From an uncultured Collinsella sp. (lineage in GTDB: Bacteria > Actinomycetota > Coriobacteriia > Coriobacteriales > Coriobacteriaceae), in the NCBI GenBank assembly GCA_900550195.1, contig URRB01000009.1, positions 23,376 to 87,375 on the forward strand: a stretch of DNA of 64,000 bases, written 5' to 3'. A program made the translations under genes and the position numbers. Under the pieces are notes generated by a model, which had not been told where the DNA came from, did no database searches, and was given only the letters and a program-made list of their open reading frames with translations. This document shows positions 17,626-25,757 of this stretch, one piece after another. Each line of letters starts with the position of its first letter. The stretch's first letter is position 1.

Positions 17626-18042
17626 TTAAAACTCATCGAGTTCGGCCTGCCCCAGCAGGTCGTTGACGTACTTGACCTTGGTGTCGTCCGCCTCGACGAT
17701 CTGGCGAATGGCCTCATCGATCGGGGTGGATTCGGGCACGAACAGCAGCTGAATAAGGAGCGGCAGGTTCATATTGGTCACGAGGTGCGTGTTAGGACGC
17801 GTCTGGACGATCTTGGTGAACTCGTTGTTGACACTGCCGCCAAAGAGGTCGGTGCAAACGACGACCTCATCGTCCGCCGCAAAGCCGTTCAGAATCGCTG
17901 CGGCCTCCTTGGTCAGGTCCTCGTTTCCGTCGACATACATAGAGAGCGCATGGACGTTTTCGCGCTCGCCGGAAAGCAGGCCGATGCTCTCGACGATTCC
18001 GGACGCAAAATGAGCATGGGACGCCACGATAAACTGCCTCAT
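17626..18042 (-). CDS. PTS mannose/fructose family IIA component (operon 1)
   Basis: The 138-residue protein accepts phosphate from HPr and hands it to IIB. The N-terminal FIVASHAHFASGI places the active histidine at His9 by alignment with ManX (THG motif); His11 is nearby. VVVCTDLFGGSVNNEF and LVTNMNLPLLIQLL are standard EIIA-Man segments. ATG 18042 (MRQFIVASHAH) follows AAAGGGG; an extension to 18090 runs into the terminator. A hairpin with T-run lies between the upstream deglycase gene and this one. Confidence 0.94.
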   Translation of the reverse strand: MRQFIVASHAHFASGIVESIGLLSGERENVHALSMYVDGNEDLTKEAAAILNGFAADDEVVVCTDLFGGSVNNEFTKIVQTRPNTHLVTNMNLPLLIQLLFVPESTPIDEAIRQIVEADDTKVKYVNDLLGQAELDEF

Positions 18043-18071
18043 TCGATTCCCCTTTCTTGCGAATTTCGGCA

Positions 18072-18101
18072 TAAAAATGCCCGGACGCATGCGCCCGGGC
18101 A
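18072..18101 (-). terminator. Intrinsic terminator between frlB copy 1 and PTS IIA-1
   Basis: TGCCCGG and CCGGGCA arms surround a GCATGC centre; on the minus strand TTTTTATG follows. The deglycase would therefore be made in excess over the transporter unless RNA polymerase reads through. Confidence 0.65.
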
Positions 18102-18136
18102 GGGTGCTTCTTGATCAGTAGCTTATTTGTCACCGA

Positions 18137-19198
18137 TTAGTAGTCGAACTGGTGATAGTAACGACGGTAGTTGAGGTTGTGCTTGGTGACCGTCTCGTAG
18201 TAAGCGGCAAGGCGATCGGTGATCAGCGAGGAGAGGATCCACGGAGACACGATGACGCGGAACTCGTCGTCAAGGCCGGGGATCGCGAACTCGGCGGTGT
18301 CGATGATGTTGATGTCGGTGTCGCCGGTCACGCCGCGGTTGAGGAACGCGCGGACGCGCTCGTCGAGCTTGCGGTTCTCGTCCTCGCCCATGAACAGGAA
18401 GACCGGGACGCCGGGCTCCACGAGCTCGAGGGTGCCGTGGAAGAAGTCGGCCGAGGTGATGTAGCGGGTGCGCTTCCACTGCATCTCCTCCAGGATGCAC
18501 ATCGAGAACAGGATGGTCTCGCCCCACAGGGCGCCGGAGCCGATGAACATGGTGTAGGGGGCCAGGGCGTACTTCTTGGCGAGCTCCTCGGCGCGCGGCT
18601 CGAAGCGCTTGCGGATATCGAGCATGTCCTTCCAGATGTCCTTGGTCTGCTCGATAAACAGATCGAACTTGGGGAAGCAGCCGCGGCGGTTGAGCAGGCG
18701 CAGGCCGAAGCAGTCGGCGAGGTAGTAGCCCTTCTCGCAGCCGCCCGAACCATGGTCAGAAGCCATGGCGACGCAGTTCTCGGCGCCGACAGCCTGGCCG
18801 ATGGGGCCCTCGAGCTTGGTCATGGCGTAGACGCGAATGCCCTTTTCCTTCATCTTCTTGACGGCCTCGAGGACCTCGGGGGTGGTGCCGGACTCGGAGG
18901 CGGTGAGCACGACGGACTTCTCGGTCATGCGCTTGTGGCCCATGACGTTCCACTCGGCGGCGTGGATCAGGTAGACCTCGAGGTCGCGGTCGCCGAACTT
19001 GTTCATGAGGTACTCGAGCTGCATGAGCTCGTCCCAGGTGCCGCCGACGCCCATCAGGAACACGGCGTCGTAGCCCTCGTCGGCGACCTTGTCTGCGAGC
19101 GCGGTCATCTTCTTGCCGGCCTCGTAGACGTTCTTGCCGTCCTCGACGTAGCCCTCCTGGCTAAAGTGCATGATCTCGATCTTCTCGGTTTCCTTCAT
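18137..19198 (-). CDS. frlB: FrlB-type fructoselysine-6-phosphate deglycase, copy 1
   Basis: The 353-residue SIS-fold protein probably splits 6-phosphorylated Amadori products (fructoselysine-6-P type) into glucose-6-P and the free amino acid. It matches enteric FrlB in LVEPGVPVFLFMGEDENR and the C-terminal HNLNYRRYYHQFDY. His254 in ADFFHG and Glu238 in LEEMQW sit 16 residues apart, the same spacing as the catalytic Glu and His I recall for enteric FrlB. SESGTTPEVLEA (101-112) is the first SIS sugar-phosphate loop. About 809 bp (18285-19093) are identical to copy 2 at 23475-24283. It begins operon 1; the start is ATG 19198 with AGAAAGGA upstream. Confidence 0.85.
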   Translation of the reverse strand: MKETEKIEIMHFSQEGYVEDGKNVYEAGKKMTALADKVADEGYDAVFLMGVGGTWDELMQLEYLMNKFGDRDLEVYLIHAAEWNVMGHKRMTEKSVVLTASESGTTPEVLEAVKKMKEKGIRVYAMTKLEGPIGQAVGAENCVAMASDHGSGGCEKGYYLADCFGLRLLNRRGCFPKFDLFIEQTKDIWKDMLDIRKRFEPRAEELAKKYALAPYTMFIGSGALWGETILFSMCILEEMQWKRTRYITSADFFHGTLELVEPGVPVFLFMGEDENRKLDERVRAFLNRGVTGDTDINIIDTAEFAIPGLDDEFRVIVSPWILSSLITDRLAAYYETVTKHNLNYRRYYHQFDY

Positions 19199-19247
19199 GG
19201 CTTTTCCTTTCTGTCCTGCACGCGAATCTATACATCGCGTTTCTTTT

Positions 19248-19350
19248 CGATACCAATTATAGACATACACCCAACGTGTTTTTAATACCACTTTTCAATC
19301 TGTTCCAATCCTCGGTGAACGGTCGAAATTCTCTGGTGAGTGGTATTAAA
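19248..19350 (-). promoter_or_regulatory. Promoter and operator region of PTS operon 1
   Basis: A TATAAT -10 on the minus strand lies at 19256-19261. An 11-bp sequence TTTAATACCAC at 19281-19291 has its exact inverse at 19340-19350; a related GATACCAAT is at 19249-19257. One copy overlaps the -35 region and one lies just downstream of the -10, where a repressor would block transcription. Between them is TCGGTGAACGGTCGA (19312-19326), seen also upstream of operon 2 and of the ABC transporter. The GntR/UTRA regulators near 26 kb are the likeliest binders of the ATACC sites (inference). Confidence 0.6.
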
Positions 19351-19368
19351 TTAGAATTTGATGTATAG

Positions 19369-20583
19369 CTAACGCCCCCGGCGTCTCCCTTGTGTGACAA
19401 AGAACAGCGTTCCTACCAGCGCAATAATGGTCGATGCTCCAAACAGTACCGTCTGGACGCCCAAAGCCTCCGCCAAAAACGGAGCCGCCAGCAGCGGCAC
19501 CACGCCGGCGCTCATCAGTCCAAAACGCACAAAGCCGGTAATGCGCCCCAGGTATTTGATGTCGGCACGCTCCTGAATCAAGATCATCTGCAGCGGCTCC
19601 AGGAACCCCCAGGCCAGACCGTTAATCGCCTGACCGATAATCGCGACCCCCAGCATATCGGTGCCCACGTACACCATGGACCCAATGCCCACGGCCATGA
19701 GCGCGCCGAGCAGCAATCGCAGGTTGACATGGCGAGCAGAAAGCTTGGTCAGGATGAACGCGCCCACCGAGGAAGTGAGGCCCACGACCGAGGACAGCCA
19801 GCCCAGCCAGACGATATCCACGTTGAGCACATCGCGGTAGAACAACGACTCCAGCGAATCGAACGCGCCGAACGCAAAGAAACCCAAAAAGCCCGAGATA
19901 AAGATGAGGCGCAGGTCGTGATCGCGAAACGTAAGTCGCGCACCCTCGGCCATGCCGCCCAAAATACCGCCCTTCGGCTTCTCCCCTTTTGCGGGAGCAA
20001 CACACTCGTGACAGCCCAAGGAGAGCACGGCCGCCACACCCATCATGCCCGCCATGAGCAGGTAGACCGATTGCGTGGCAAAACAGCTCACGATGGCACC
20101 GCCGAGCAGCGGGCCAGCGGTATAGGCGATATTGCTGTAGAACACCATGAGGCCGTTCACGCGGGTACGACCCTCGGTGGTCGACTCCAGGTATCCCGGA
20201 AACGCATGCGTGCAGGTGTTGATAAAGCCGCCCGCAAGTCCCAAGACGCACGCGGCAAACACAAGCCCGGGGACAGACAACGGCGCTAACCCCACGCCAA
20301 GCGATAGCACTGCCGTAATCACGCACGTCACAAACGACGTCCGGCGCGGTCCAAAGCGATCGATGACCGAGCCCGACACCATATTGCCCGCCGACGTCAT
20401 AAGATTGCGTACGAGCGTAATGGCGGCAACCAAAAAGGCCGTGCCGGCCAGATCATACGTGGCCGCACCGATAAGCCCCAAAAAGTAGACCGCGCTGTTG
20501 GCGCACCACTGCAGGGACTCAATAAGAATCAGCCTGACCTCTGCCGGCGTCAGGCGCATTGCTTCGCGATCCTTCGCGAACAT
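19369..20583 (-). CDS. Major facilitator superfamily transporter
   Basis: The 404-residue protein is an MFS permease with about 12 hydrophobic spans and a positively charged cytoplasmic end (FVTQGRRRGR). The loop DRFGPRRTSFV is the variant of the family's G-x3-D-R-x-G-R-R motif between spans 2 and 3. Its substrate cannot be read from sequence; in this context it could export an amino acid or sugar released by the deglycases (inference). It follows PTS IID of operon 2 after a strong terminator, so its expression may be partly independent. Start: ATG 20583, with AAGGAG 6 bp upstream. Confidence 0.85.
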   Translation of the reverse strand: MFAKDREAMRLTPAEVRLILIESLQWCANSAVYFLGLIGAATYDLAGTAFLVAAITLVRNLMTSAGNMVSGSVIDRFGPRRTSFVTCVITAVLSLGVGLAPLSVPGLVFAACVLGLAGGFINTCTHAFPGYLESTTEGRTRVNGLMVFYSNIAYTAGPLLGGAIVSCFATQSVYLLMAGMMGVAAVLSLGCHECVAPAKGEKPKGGILGGMAEGARLTFRDHDLRLIFISGFLGFFAFGAFDSLESLFYRDVLNVDIVWLGWLSSVVGLTSSVGAFILTKLSARHVNLRLLLGALMAVGIGSMVYVGTDMLGVAIIGQAINGLAWGFLEPLQMILIQERADIKYLGRITGFVRFGLMSAGVVPLLAAPFLAEALGVQTVLFGASTIIALVGTLFFVTQGRRRGR

Positions 20584-20600
20584 ACGAACTCCTTCTATAC

Positions 20601-20642
20601 AAAAAGGGGATGGAAGGCATAGGCCTGCTCCATCCCCTTTCC
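20601..20642 (-). terminator. Intrinsic terminator after PTS operon 2
   Basis: AAAGGGGATGGA and its inverse form a 12-bp stem; on the minus strand it is followed by TTTTTGT. It separates PTS IID-2 from the MFS gene. Confidence 0.8.
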
Positions 20643-20674
20643 AGGTTGCAACGAAAATCTATGCAGCCGGGCCC

Positions 20675-21499
20675 TTACGCCAGCACGCCGAAGAACGCGC
20701 CGATGATGCCCACGACCATGGTGGCCACGATCAGCACCATGGGGTTGATCTTCTTGGACAGCAGCCAGTAGTACAGCCAGAAGGCGATCATGCCGAGCAT
20801 GCCGGGCATGATGCCGTCCAGGATGTCCTGGAGGGTCTGGGCGTCCTCGCCCGAGCCGATGGCCACCGGGATGCTGGCCCAGAACATGTCCTTGCACATG
20901 GCGCCCACGACCATGACGCCCACGATGCCCACGCAGGTCATGATCTTCTGCATGAGGCCGGTCCTCTGGGCCTCGTCCAGGAAGCCCACGCCCAGCTCGT
21001 AGCCCTTGACGGCGCCCCAGACGCGCAGCGCGAAGCCGGGGACGTTGTAGATGAGCAGGAAGGCGATGGGGCCGAAGGGGTTGCCGGCCTGGCACAGGCT
21101 GATGCCCACCGCGGCGGCGACCACGCGCAGCGTCGACAGGAAGATGGAGTCGCCGATGCCGGACAGCGGGCCCATGAGGGCGGCCTTGACGTCGTTGACG
21201 CTCTCGGGCTCGATCTCGCCGCGGGCGACCTTCTCCTCCATGGCCATCGCGATGCCGCCGACGAACGGGGCGAACTGGACGGTGATGTTGAAGAACGCGC
21301 AGTGGCGGTGCAGGGCCTCGGCGTAGTCGTCGGGGCGGCCGGCGTAGATCTTCTTGAGCATGTTGGCGACCATCAGGCAGAAGGCGATGTTCATCTGCTT
21401 GTAGTAGGTCCAGGAGAACTCCATGCCCAGGGCGCCGACGTTGACGGCGCTCTTGACGAGGTCGGAGCGCGTGATCTTGTTCTCGGGACTAGAAGTCAT
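20675..21499 (-). CDS. PTS mannose/fructose/sorbose family IID component (operon 2)
   Basis: This 274-residue IID subunit carries MEFSWTYYKQMNIAFCLMV, GGIAMAMEEKVARGEIEPE, VKAALMGPLSGIGDSIFLSTLR and C-terminal membrane spans ending IIGAFFGVLA. It corresponds position by position to IID-1 but is clearly diverged. Codon use is strikingly biased to G/C-ending codons compared with the rest of the operon, and this continues into the last third of IIC-2. The ATG at 21499 (MTSSPENK) overlaps the end of IIC-2 by 11 bp; a second ATG at 21508 is possible. Confidence 0.92.
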   Translation of the reverse strand: MTSSPENKITRSDLVKSAVNVGALGMEFSWTYYKQMNIAFCLMVANMLKKIYAGRPDDYAEALHRHCAFFNITVQFAPFVGGIAMAMEEKVARGEIEPESVNDVKAALMGPLSGIGDSIFLSTLRVVAAAVGISLCQAGNPFGPIAFLLIYNVPGFALRVWGAVKGYELGVGFLDEAQRTGLMQKIMTCVGIVGVMVVGAMCKDMFWASIPVAIGSGEDAQTLQDILDGIMPGMLGMIAFWLYYWLLSKKINPMVLIVATMVVGIIGAFFGVLA

Positions 21500-22262
21500 C
21501 GTCCTCATCCCCTTCCGCGGAGAGCTGGGGCTGGGCTCCGCCCAGGCCGAGCAGGTCGAACTTGTCGATGCCGATGATGATGGCGATCAGGGCGACGCCC
21601 AGGACGGGCACGTTGGCGTAGGAGCACAGCAGGAAGCCAAGGAAGTAGAAGGGCACGAGCTGCTTGGTGAGCACCAGGCGGCCGAGCATGGCGAAGCCCA
21701 TGGCCGGCAGGATGTTGGCGGCAACGCCAAAGCCAGCAAGAACAAAGTCGGGGATAAAGTCGAGCACGCCCTGGATAGCGTCAGCACCCAGATAGAACGA
21801 CAGCGAGCACAGCAGGAACGCCATGATGATGCCGGTTAAACCGATCAGGAAGTGCATCGCATAGACACCCTTAAGGTTGCCCTGGCCGGAGAAGACATCA
21901 GCGCGGTCAACCAGGATCGGCAGGGCGGCGTTGAGGATGTTCTTGATGGCAAGGCACAGCGTGGCGATGGGCATGGCAAGCGCGATGGCTGCCTCGGTGC
22001 TCTGGCCCAGCTGGATAGCGAAGGCGCAGGCGAGCACGCCGCCGATCGTCTCATCAGGCGGCACGTAGGCGCCGATGGAGATCGAGCCCATGAACAGCAG
22101 CTCCAGACTCGCACCGATCGCGAGGCCGGACTGCAGGTCCCCCAGCACCAGACCCACGAGCGGGCACAGGACGATGGGGCGGAACGCATAGAGCGTACCG
22201 AGCTGGCAGTCGAACTTACCAAATGCGGCGATAAGTCCGATGAGGATTGCTTGGGTAAGCAT
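21489..22262 (-). CDS. PTS mannose/fructose/sorbose family IIC component (operon 2)
   Basis: The 257-residue permease has FRPIVLCPLVGLVLGDLQSGL, ASLELLFMGSISIGAYVPPDET and AMPIATLCLAIKNILN. Hydrophobic spans run to residue ~235, and an acidic tail ends EGDEDDDF, overlapping IID. In the operon it follows IIB by 58 bp, with a small CGAAGAG/CTCTTCG hairpin in the gap. Base composition changes inside the gene at about 21715: the 3' part (lower coordinates) is much richer in G/C at third positions, suggesting mosaic origin. Confidence 0.92.
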   Translation of the reverse strand: MLTQAILIGLIAAFGKFDCQLGTLYAFRPIVLCPLVGLVLGDLQSGLAIGASLELLFMGSISIGAYVPPDETIGGVLACAFAIQLGQSTEAAIALAMPIATLCLAIKNILNAALPILVDRADVFSGQGNLKGVYAMHFLIGLTGIIMAFLLCSLSFYLGADAIQGVLDFIPDFVLAGFGVAANILPAMGFAMLGRLVLTKQLVPFYFLGFLLCSYANVPVLGVALIAIIIGIDKFDLLGLGGAQPQLSAEGDEDDDF

Positions 22263-22320
22263 ACATCCCCCTTTCCTAATAGGACACTACGAAGAGCTCA
22301 GACTCTTCGAATTCAAACGC

Positions 22321-22803
22321 CTAGAGCACGCTGGCGCAGTCAACCTTGGGGTCATCGGCCAGGGGTCGAATCTCGACCTCAACGCCACGATCCAGCATCT
22401 CGCGCACATCGGCTTCCTCGGCTGCGGTCAGGAAGATCTGACGAGAGACCTGACGAGCATCGGGGCGCTTCTCGTCCTTGGGCTTGGTGTTGCCCAGGTT
22501 GACCGACTTAATCTGCGGGCAGCCCTCAACAAGCTGCTTTGCCTCAGCGATAGTGGCAACGCAGATGATCATCTTGTACTTGTCGGTCACGCCCGAGCTG
22601 ATAGCCTCGATGGCATTCGCCATATCCTTGATGACGAGCTTGCAGCCGGCAGGCTTGCCCATCTTGAGCGTCGTCTTCCACACCGGGTCGTTGGCGACCT
22701 TATCGCCCACGCAGAAGATGCAGTTGGAGCCGAGGCCCTGAACCCAAGAGACCGCGACCTGGCCATGAAGCAGGCGATGGTCAACGCGAAGTAGCTGAAT
22801 CAT
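22321..22803 (-). CDS. PTS mannose/fructose/sorbose family IIB component (operon 2)
   Basis: The 160-residue phosphocarrier begins MIQLLRVDHRLLHGQVAVSW, with the expected phospho-acceptor His13. KSVNLGNTKPKDEKRPDARQ and REMLDRGVEVEIRPLADDPK are typical later segments. Start: ATG 22803; the longer frame from 22818 adds only five residues across the ribosome-binding site (GGGGG). It lies 57 bp after IIA-2. Confidence 0.93.
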   Translation of the reverse strand: MIQLLRVDHRLLHGQVAVSWVQGLGSNCIFCVGDKVANDPVWKTTLKMGKPAGCKLVIKDMANAIEAISSGVTDKYKMIICVATIAEAKQLVEGCPQIKSVNLGNTKPKDEKRPDARQVSRQIFLTAAEEADVREMLDRGVEVEIRPLADDPKVDCASVL

Positions 22804-22860
22804 AATGTGACCCCCCAAAGGTCTTGTGCCGTCTTACGGCGTGTCAGTAGGTGCTACGGA

Positions 22861-23280
22861 TTAGAACTCTTCTTCCTCGTCGTCATCGACCAAAAGATCG
22901 TTGACGAACTTCACGCGCGTATCGTCCGCAGCGACGATGGCGCGAATCGTCTCTTCAACCGGCGCCGACTCGTCAGAGAACAGCAGCTGGATGAGCAGAG
23001 GAAGGTTCATGTTGGTAACGAGGTACGTGCGGGGACGCGTCTGGACGATCTTGGTGAACTCGTTGTTGACGCTGCCGCCAAAGAGGTCGGTGCAGACAAC
23101 GACATCATCGTCGGCAGCCATGCCTGCCAGCAGTTTTTGGGCCTCCTCGGCCACGTCCATGCGGTCATCGACGAACATTGAAAGATCGTGGACGTTGTCG
23201 CGAGCGCCCGAGAGCAGCTCGACGCTCTCCTTGATGCCGGTGGCGAAGTGCGCATGGCTGGCGATGATGTACTGTCTCAT
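22861..23280 (-). CDS. PTS mannose/fructose family IIA component (operon 2)
   Basis: The 139-residue phosphocarrier has IIASHAHFATGI (His9 the likely site), VVVCTDLFGGSVNNEF and LVTNMNLPLLIQLLF, closely matching IIA-1. An acidic tail DDDEEEEF ends the protein, as short acidic tails end IIC and IID of the same operon. It starts 46 bp after the frlB copy 2 stop, with no terminator in that gap, unlike operon 1. Confidence 0.94.
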   Translation of the reverse strand: MRQYIIASHAHFATGIKESVELLSGARDNVHDLSMFVDDRMDVAEEAQKLLAGMAADDDVVVCTDLFGGSVNNEFTKIVQTRPRTYLVTNMNLPLLIQLLFSDESAPVEETIRAIVAADDTRVKFVNDLLVDDDEEEEF

Positions 23281-23326
23281 TCTGTGTTCCTCTCAATAGC
23301 CCGGCACGTTCCCGCACCCGTTTTCT

Positions 23327-24388
23327 TTAGTAGTCGAACTGGTGATAGTAGCGACGATACTTGAGGTTGTGCTTGGTGACCGTCTCGTAGTAGCGAGCCA
23401 GACGGTCGGTCACGAGCACCGTCAGAATCCACGGGGAGACGATGACGCGGAACTCGTCGTCAAGGCCGGGGATGGCGAACTCGGCGGTGTCGATGATGTT
23501 GATGTCGGTGTCGCCGGTCACGCCGCGGTTGAGGAACGCGCGGACGCGCTCGTCGAGCTTGCGGTTCTCGTCCTCGCCCATGAACAGGAAGACCGGGACG
23601 CCGGGCTCCACGAGCTCGAGGGTGCCGTGGAAGAAGTCGGCCGAGGTGATGTAGCGGGTGCGCTTCCACTGCATCTCCTCCAGGATGCACATCGAGAACA
23701 GGATGGTCTCGCCCCACAGGGCGCCGGAGCCGATGAACATGGTGTAGGGGGCCAGGGCGTACTTCTTGGCGAGCTCCTCGGCGCGCGGCTCGAAGCGCTT
23801 GCGGATATCGAGCATGTCCTTCCAGATGTCCTTGGTCTGCTCGATAAACAGATCGAACTTGGGGAAGCAGCCGCGGCGGTTGAGCAGGCGCAGGCCGAAG
23901 CAGTCGGCGAGGTAGTAGCCCTTCTCGCAGCCGCCCGAACCATGGTCAGAAGCCATGGCGACGCAGTTCTCGGCGCCGACAGCCTGGCCGATGGGGCCCT
24001 CGAGCTTGGTCATGGCGTAGACGCGAATGCCCTTTTCCTTCATCTTCTTGACGGCCTCGAGGACCTCGGGGGTGGTGCCGGACTCGGAGGCGGTGAGCAC
24101 GACGGACTTCTCGGTCATGCGCTTGTGGCCCATGACGTTCCACTCGGCGGCGTGGATCAGGTAGACCTCGAGGTCGCGGTCGCCGAACTTGTTCATGAGG
24201 TACTCGAGCTGCATGAGCTCGTCCCAGGTGCCGCCGACGCCCATCAGGAACACGGCGTCGTAGCCCTCGTCGGCGACCTTGTCGGCGAGCGCGGTCATCT
24301 TCTTGCCGGTCTCGTAGAGCGCCTTGCCGTCCTCGAGATAGCCCTCCTGGTCGAAATGCATGATCTCGATCTTCTCGGTTTCCTTCAT
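23327..24388 (-). CDS. frlB: FrlB-type fructoselysine-6-phosphate deglycase, copy 2
   Basis: At 353 residues it differs from copy 1 in only a handful of positions near the N-terminus and in the last ~40 residues (for example LTVLVTDRLARYYETV). The catalytic Glu238 and His254 positions are the same. From 23475 to 24283 the DNA is identical to copy 1, while the ends and flanking PTS genes are diverged. It lies between the GfrE-like gene and PTS IIA-2. Having FrlB and GfrE types in one mannose-PTS operon matches the enteric gfr system for fructoselysine and glucoselysine. Confidence 0.85.
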   Translation of the reverse strand: MKETEKIEIMHFDQEGYLEDGKALYETGKKMTALADKVADEGYDAVFLMGVGGTWDELMQLEYLMNKFGDRDLEVYLIHAAEWNVMGHKRMTEKSVVLTASESGTTPEVLEAVKKMKEKGIRVYAMTKLEGPIGQAVGAENCVAMASDHGSGGCEKGYYLADCFGLRLLNRRGCFPKFDLFIEQTKDIWKDMLDIRKRFEPRAEELAKKYALAPYTMFIGSGALWGETILFSMCILEEMQWKRTRYITSADFFHGTLELVEPGVPVFLFMGEDENRKLDERVRAFLNRGVTGDTDINIIDTAEFAIPGLDDEFRVIVSPWILTVLVTDRLARYYETVTKHNLKYRRYYHQFDY

Positions 24389-24448
24389 TTGTCTCTCCTT
24401 TCTGGGGTTGTTTCCACATCCCCCATGCCAACGGGCATCAAAACCCGC

Positions 24449-25564
24449 TTACATTCCGTAACACTCAGCCGCTTTGGCCTTAAGCGCATTGACTGACTCT
24501 TCGTAGCCCTCTGCCTTGACCTCCATTTGCTTGGAGACGGCATCGAGATACGGGTGCACGTTCCATGACTTCAGACGCTCGGCGATCATGGCCGCAATCG
24601 TCTGGAAGAACACAAGATTGGGAATTGCGCTGAGCAGCGGAGCCACCTGAGGCACCGCAACCTCGTGAGCCCTACCCTTGGGATGGGCCGTGAGCAGCAC
24701 CGTTTTTGCCGTAACGTTCGATAGCGCATCGGCGATATTCGCAAGACGCTCCGACCCCTGCGGATCGTCGACGATAAACACCAGATAGCCCGGAACGATC
24801 TGCATTTCGGGACCGTGGACGAACTCCTCGCCTTCGTGATGCATGGCAGGAATCTTGATGGTCTCGCTCAGCTTGAGCGCTGCCTCCTCGGCAACACCAT
24901 AGTTGGGGCCGTTGCCGACGACCATGGCGGGCATGTGCTCAGAAAGCTCGAGCATGTGATCTTGGACATATGCCTCGGCGGTCTTGCACATCACGGCATT
25001 AGCCTGGATAGCCTCGCGCAGGTCATCAAGACGCTGAGCAACGCCCTTGGCGTCAATCGTTCCGCGCGCCTGACCGCCGTAAATACCAAAGAGCGCCAGG
25101 TACTCAACGAGAACCTCGACGCCCAGAGTCACAAAGTCCACCGACTCGACGCCCACACCGTAGTCAAGAACGATGTCAGCGTGTTCCTTGATGGGTGCCT
25201 CGACGTTTGCCGTGAGCGCAACTGCAGCCATATCGTGTGCGCGCATGTAATCGAGCGCCGCAATCGTATTGGTTGAATAGCCGCTCTGCGAGACGGCAAT
25301 GTTAAGCGCATGCTGTGGATAGGTGTGTTCAAAATCGACGAAGGCCTCGGGCGTCACAACGGACACCTGCATCTGCAGCGCATCTTGCAGGTAATCGCGG
25401 GCGCAATCCGCAGCATGGCGCGACGAACCCGAAGCAACGATGCGCAGCGCGTCAAAAGAACCGGACTGGAAAATATCAACGAGCTGTGCTACCAGCTCAG
25501 ACGAACGCTCGAGGTTCTCTCCCATACGCACATGGGCAAGCTGAACGTAATCGAGCATCTTCAT
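24449..25564 (-). CDS. gfrE: GlmS-like SIS deglycase (GfrE/glucoselysine-6-phosphate deglycase type)
   Basis: The 371-residue protein has two SIS domains arranged as in the isomerase half of GlmS but lacks the glutaminase domain. The first has LRIVASGSSRHAADCARDYL and AVSQSGYSTNTIAALDYMR; the second has EEAALKLSETIKIPAMHHEGEEFVHGP, the counterpart of the GlmS catalytic loop. In enteric bacteria such proteins (GfrE) act on glucoselysine-6-P; the placement next to frlB and a mannose-type PTS supports this, though other glucosamine-type substrates are possible. ATG 25564 has GAGGTGA 5 bp upstream. It is the first gene of operon 2 after the regulators. Confidence 0.75.
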   Translation of the reverse strand: MKMLDYVQLAHVRMGENLERSSELVAQLVDIFQSGSFDALRIVASGSSRHAADCARDYLQDALQMQVSVVTPEAFVDFEHTYPQHALNIAVSQSGYSTNTIAALDYMRAHDMAAVALTANVEAPIKEHADIVLDYGVGVESVDFVTLGVEVLVEYLALFGIYGGQARGTIDAKGVAQRLDDLREAIQANAVMCKTAEAYVQDHMLELSEHMPAMVVGNGPNYGVAEEAALKLSETIKIPAMHHEGEEFVHGPEMQIVPGYLVFIVDDPQGSERLANIADALSNVTAKTVLLTAHPKGRAHEVAVPQVAPLLSAIPNLVFFQTIAAMIAERLKSWNVHPYLDAVSKQMEVKAEGYEESVNALKAKAAECYGM

Positions 25565-25592
25565 CGTCTCACCTCGTAACAAATCATTAGTA

Positions 25593-25677
25593 TTTGATAC
25601 CAATCACAGTTACAGATTACGGCTTTTTGATACCTCTTTGTCGATTAATTTATCCCCTTCGGCGAACGGTCGATTTT
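25593..25677 (-). promoter_or_regulatory. Operator-like motifs upstream of PTS operon 2
   Basis: TTTGATACCAATC (25593-25605) and TTTTTGATACCTC (25624-25636) share the ATACC core with the sites upstream of operon 1. TTCGGCGAACGGTCGATTTT (25658-25677) matches the other shared motif. A definite -10/-35 pair could not be chosen. Confidence 0.5.
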
Positions 25678-25757
25678 GAGCCATGTAAGGTTGTATATAC
25701 AGCTGACCCAACGATCAAAACTGGTTAGTTTCCCAGCCGTTATTCACAAAATACCAG

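Noticed and set aside
18152..19285. Long plus-strand frame antisense to frlB copy 1 (and the like at 23342-24496)
   Set aside because: It mirrors the strong codon bias of the real gene on the other strand; the product is Leu/Val/Asp-rich with no domain and no ribosome-binding site.
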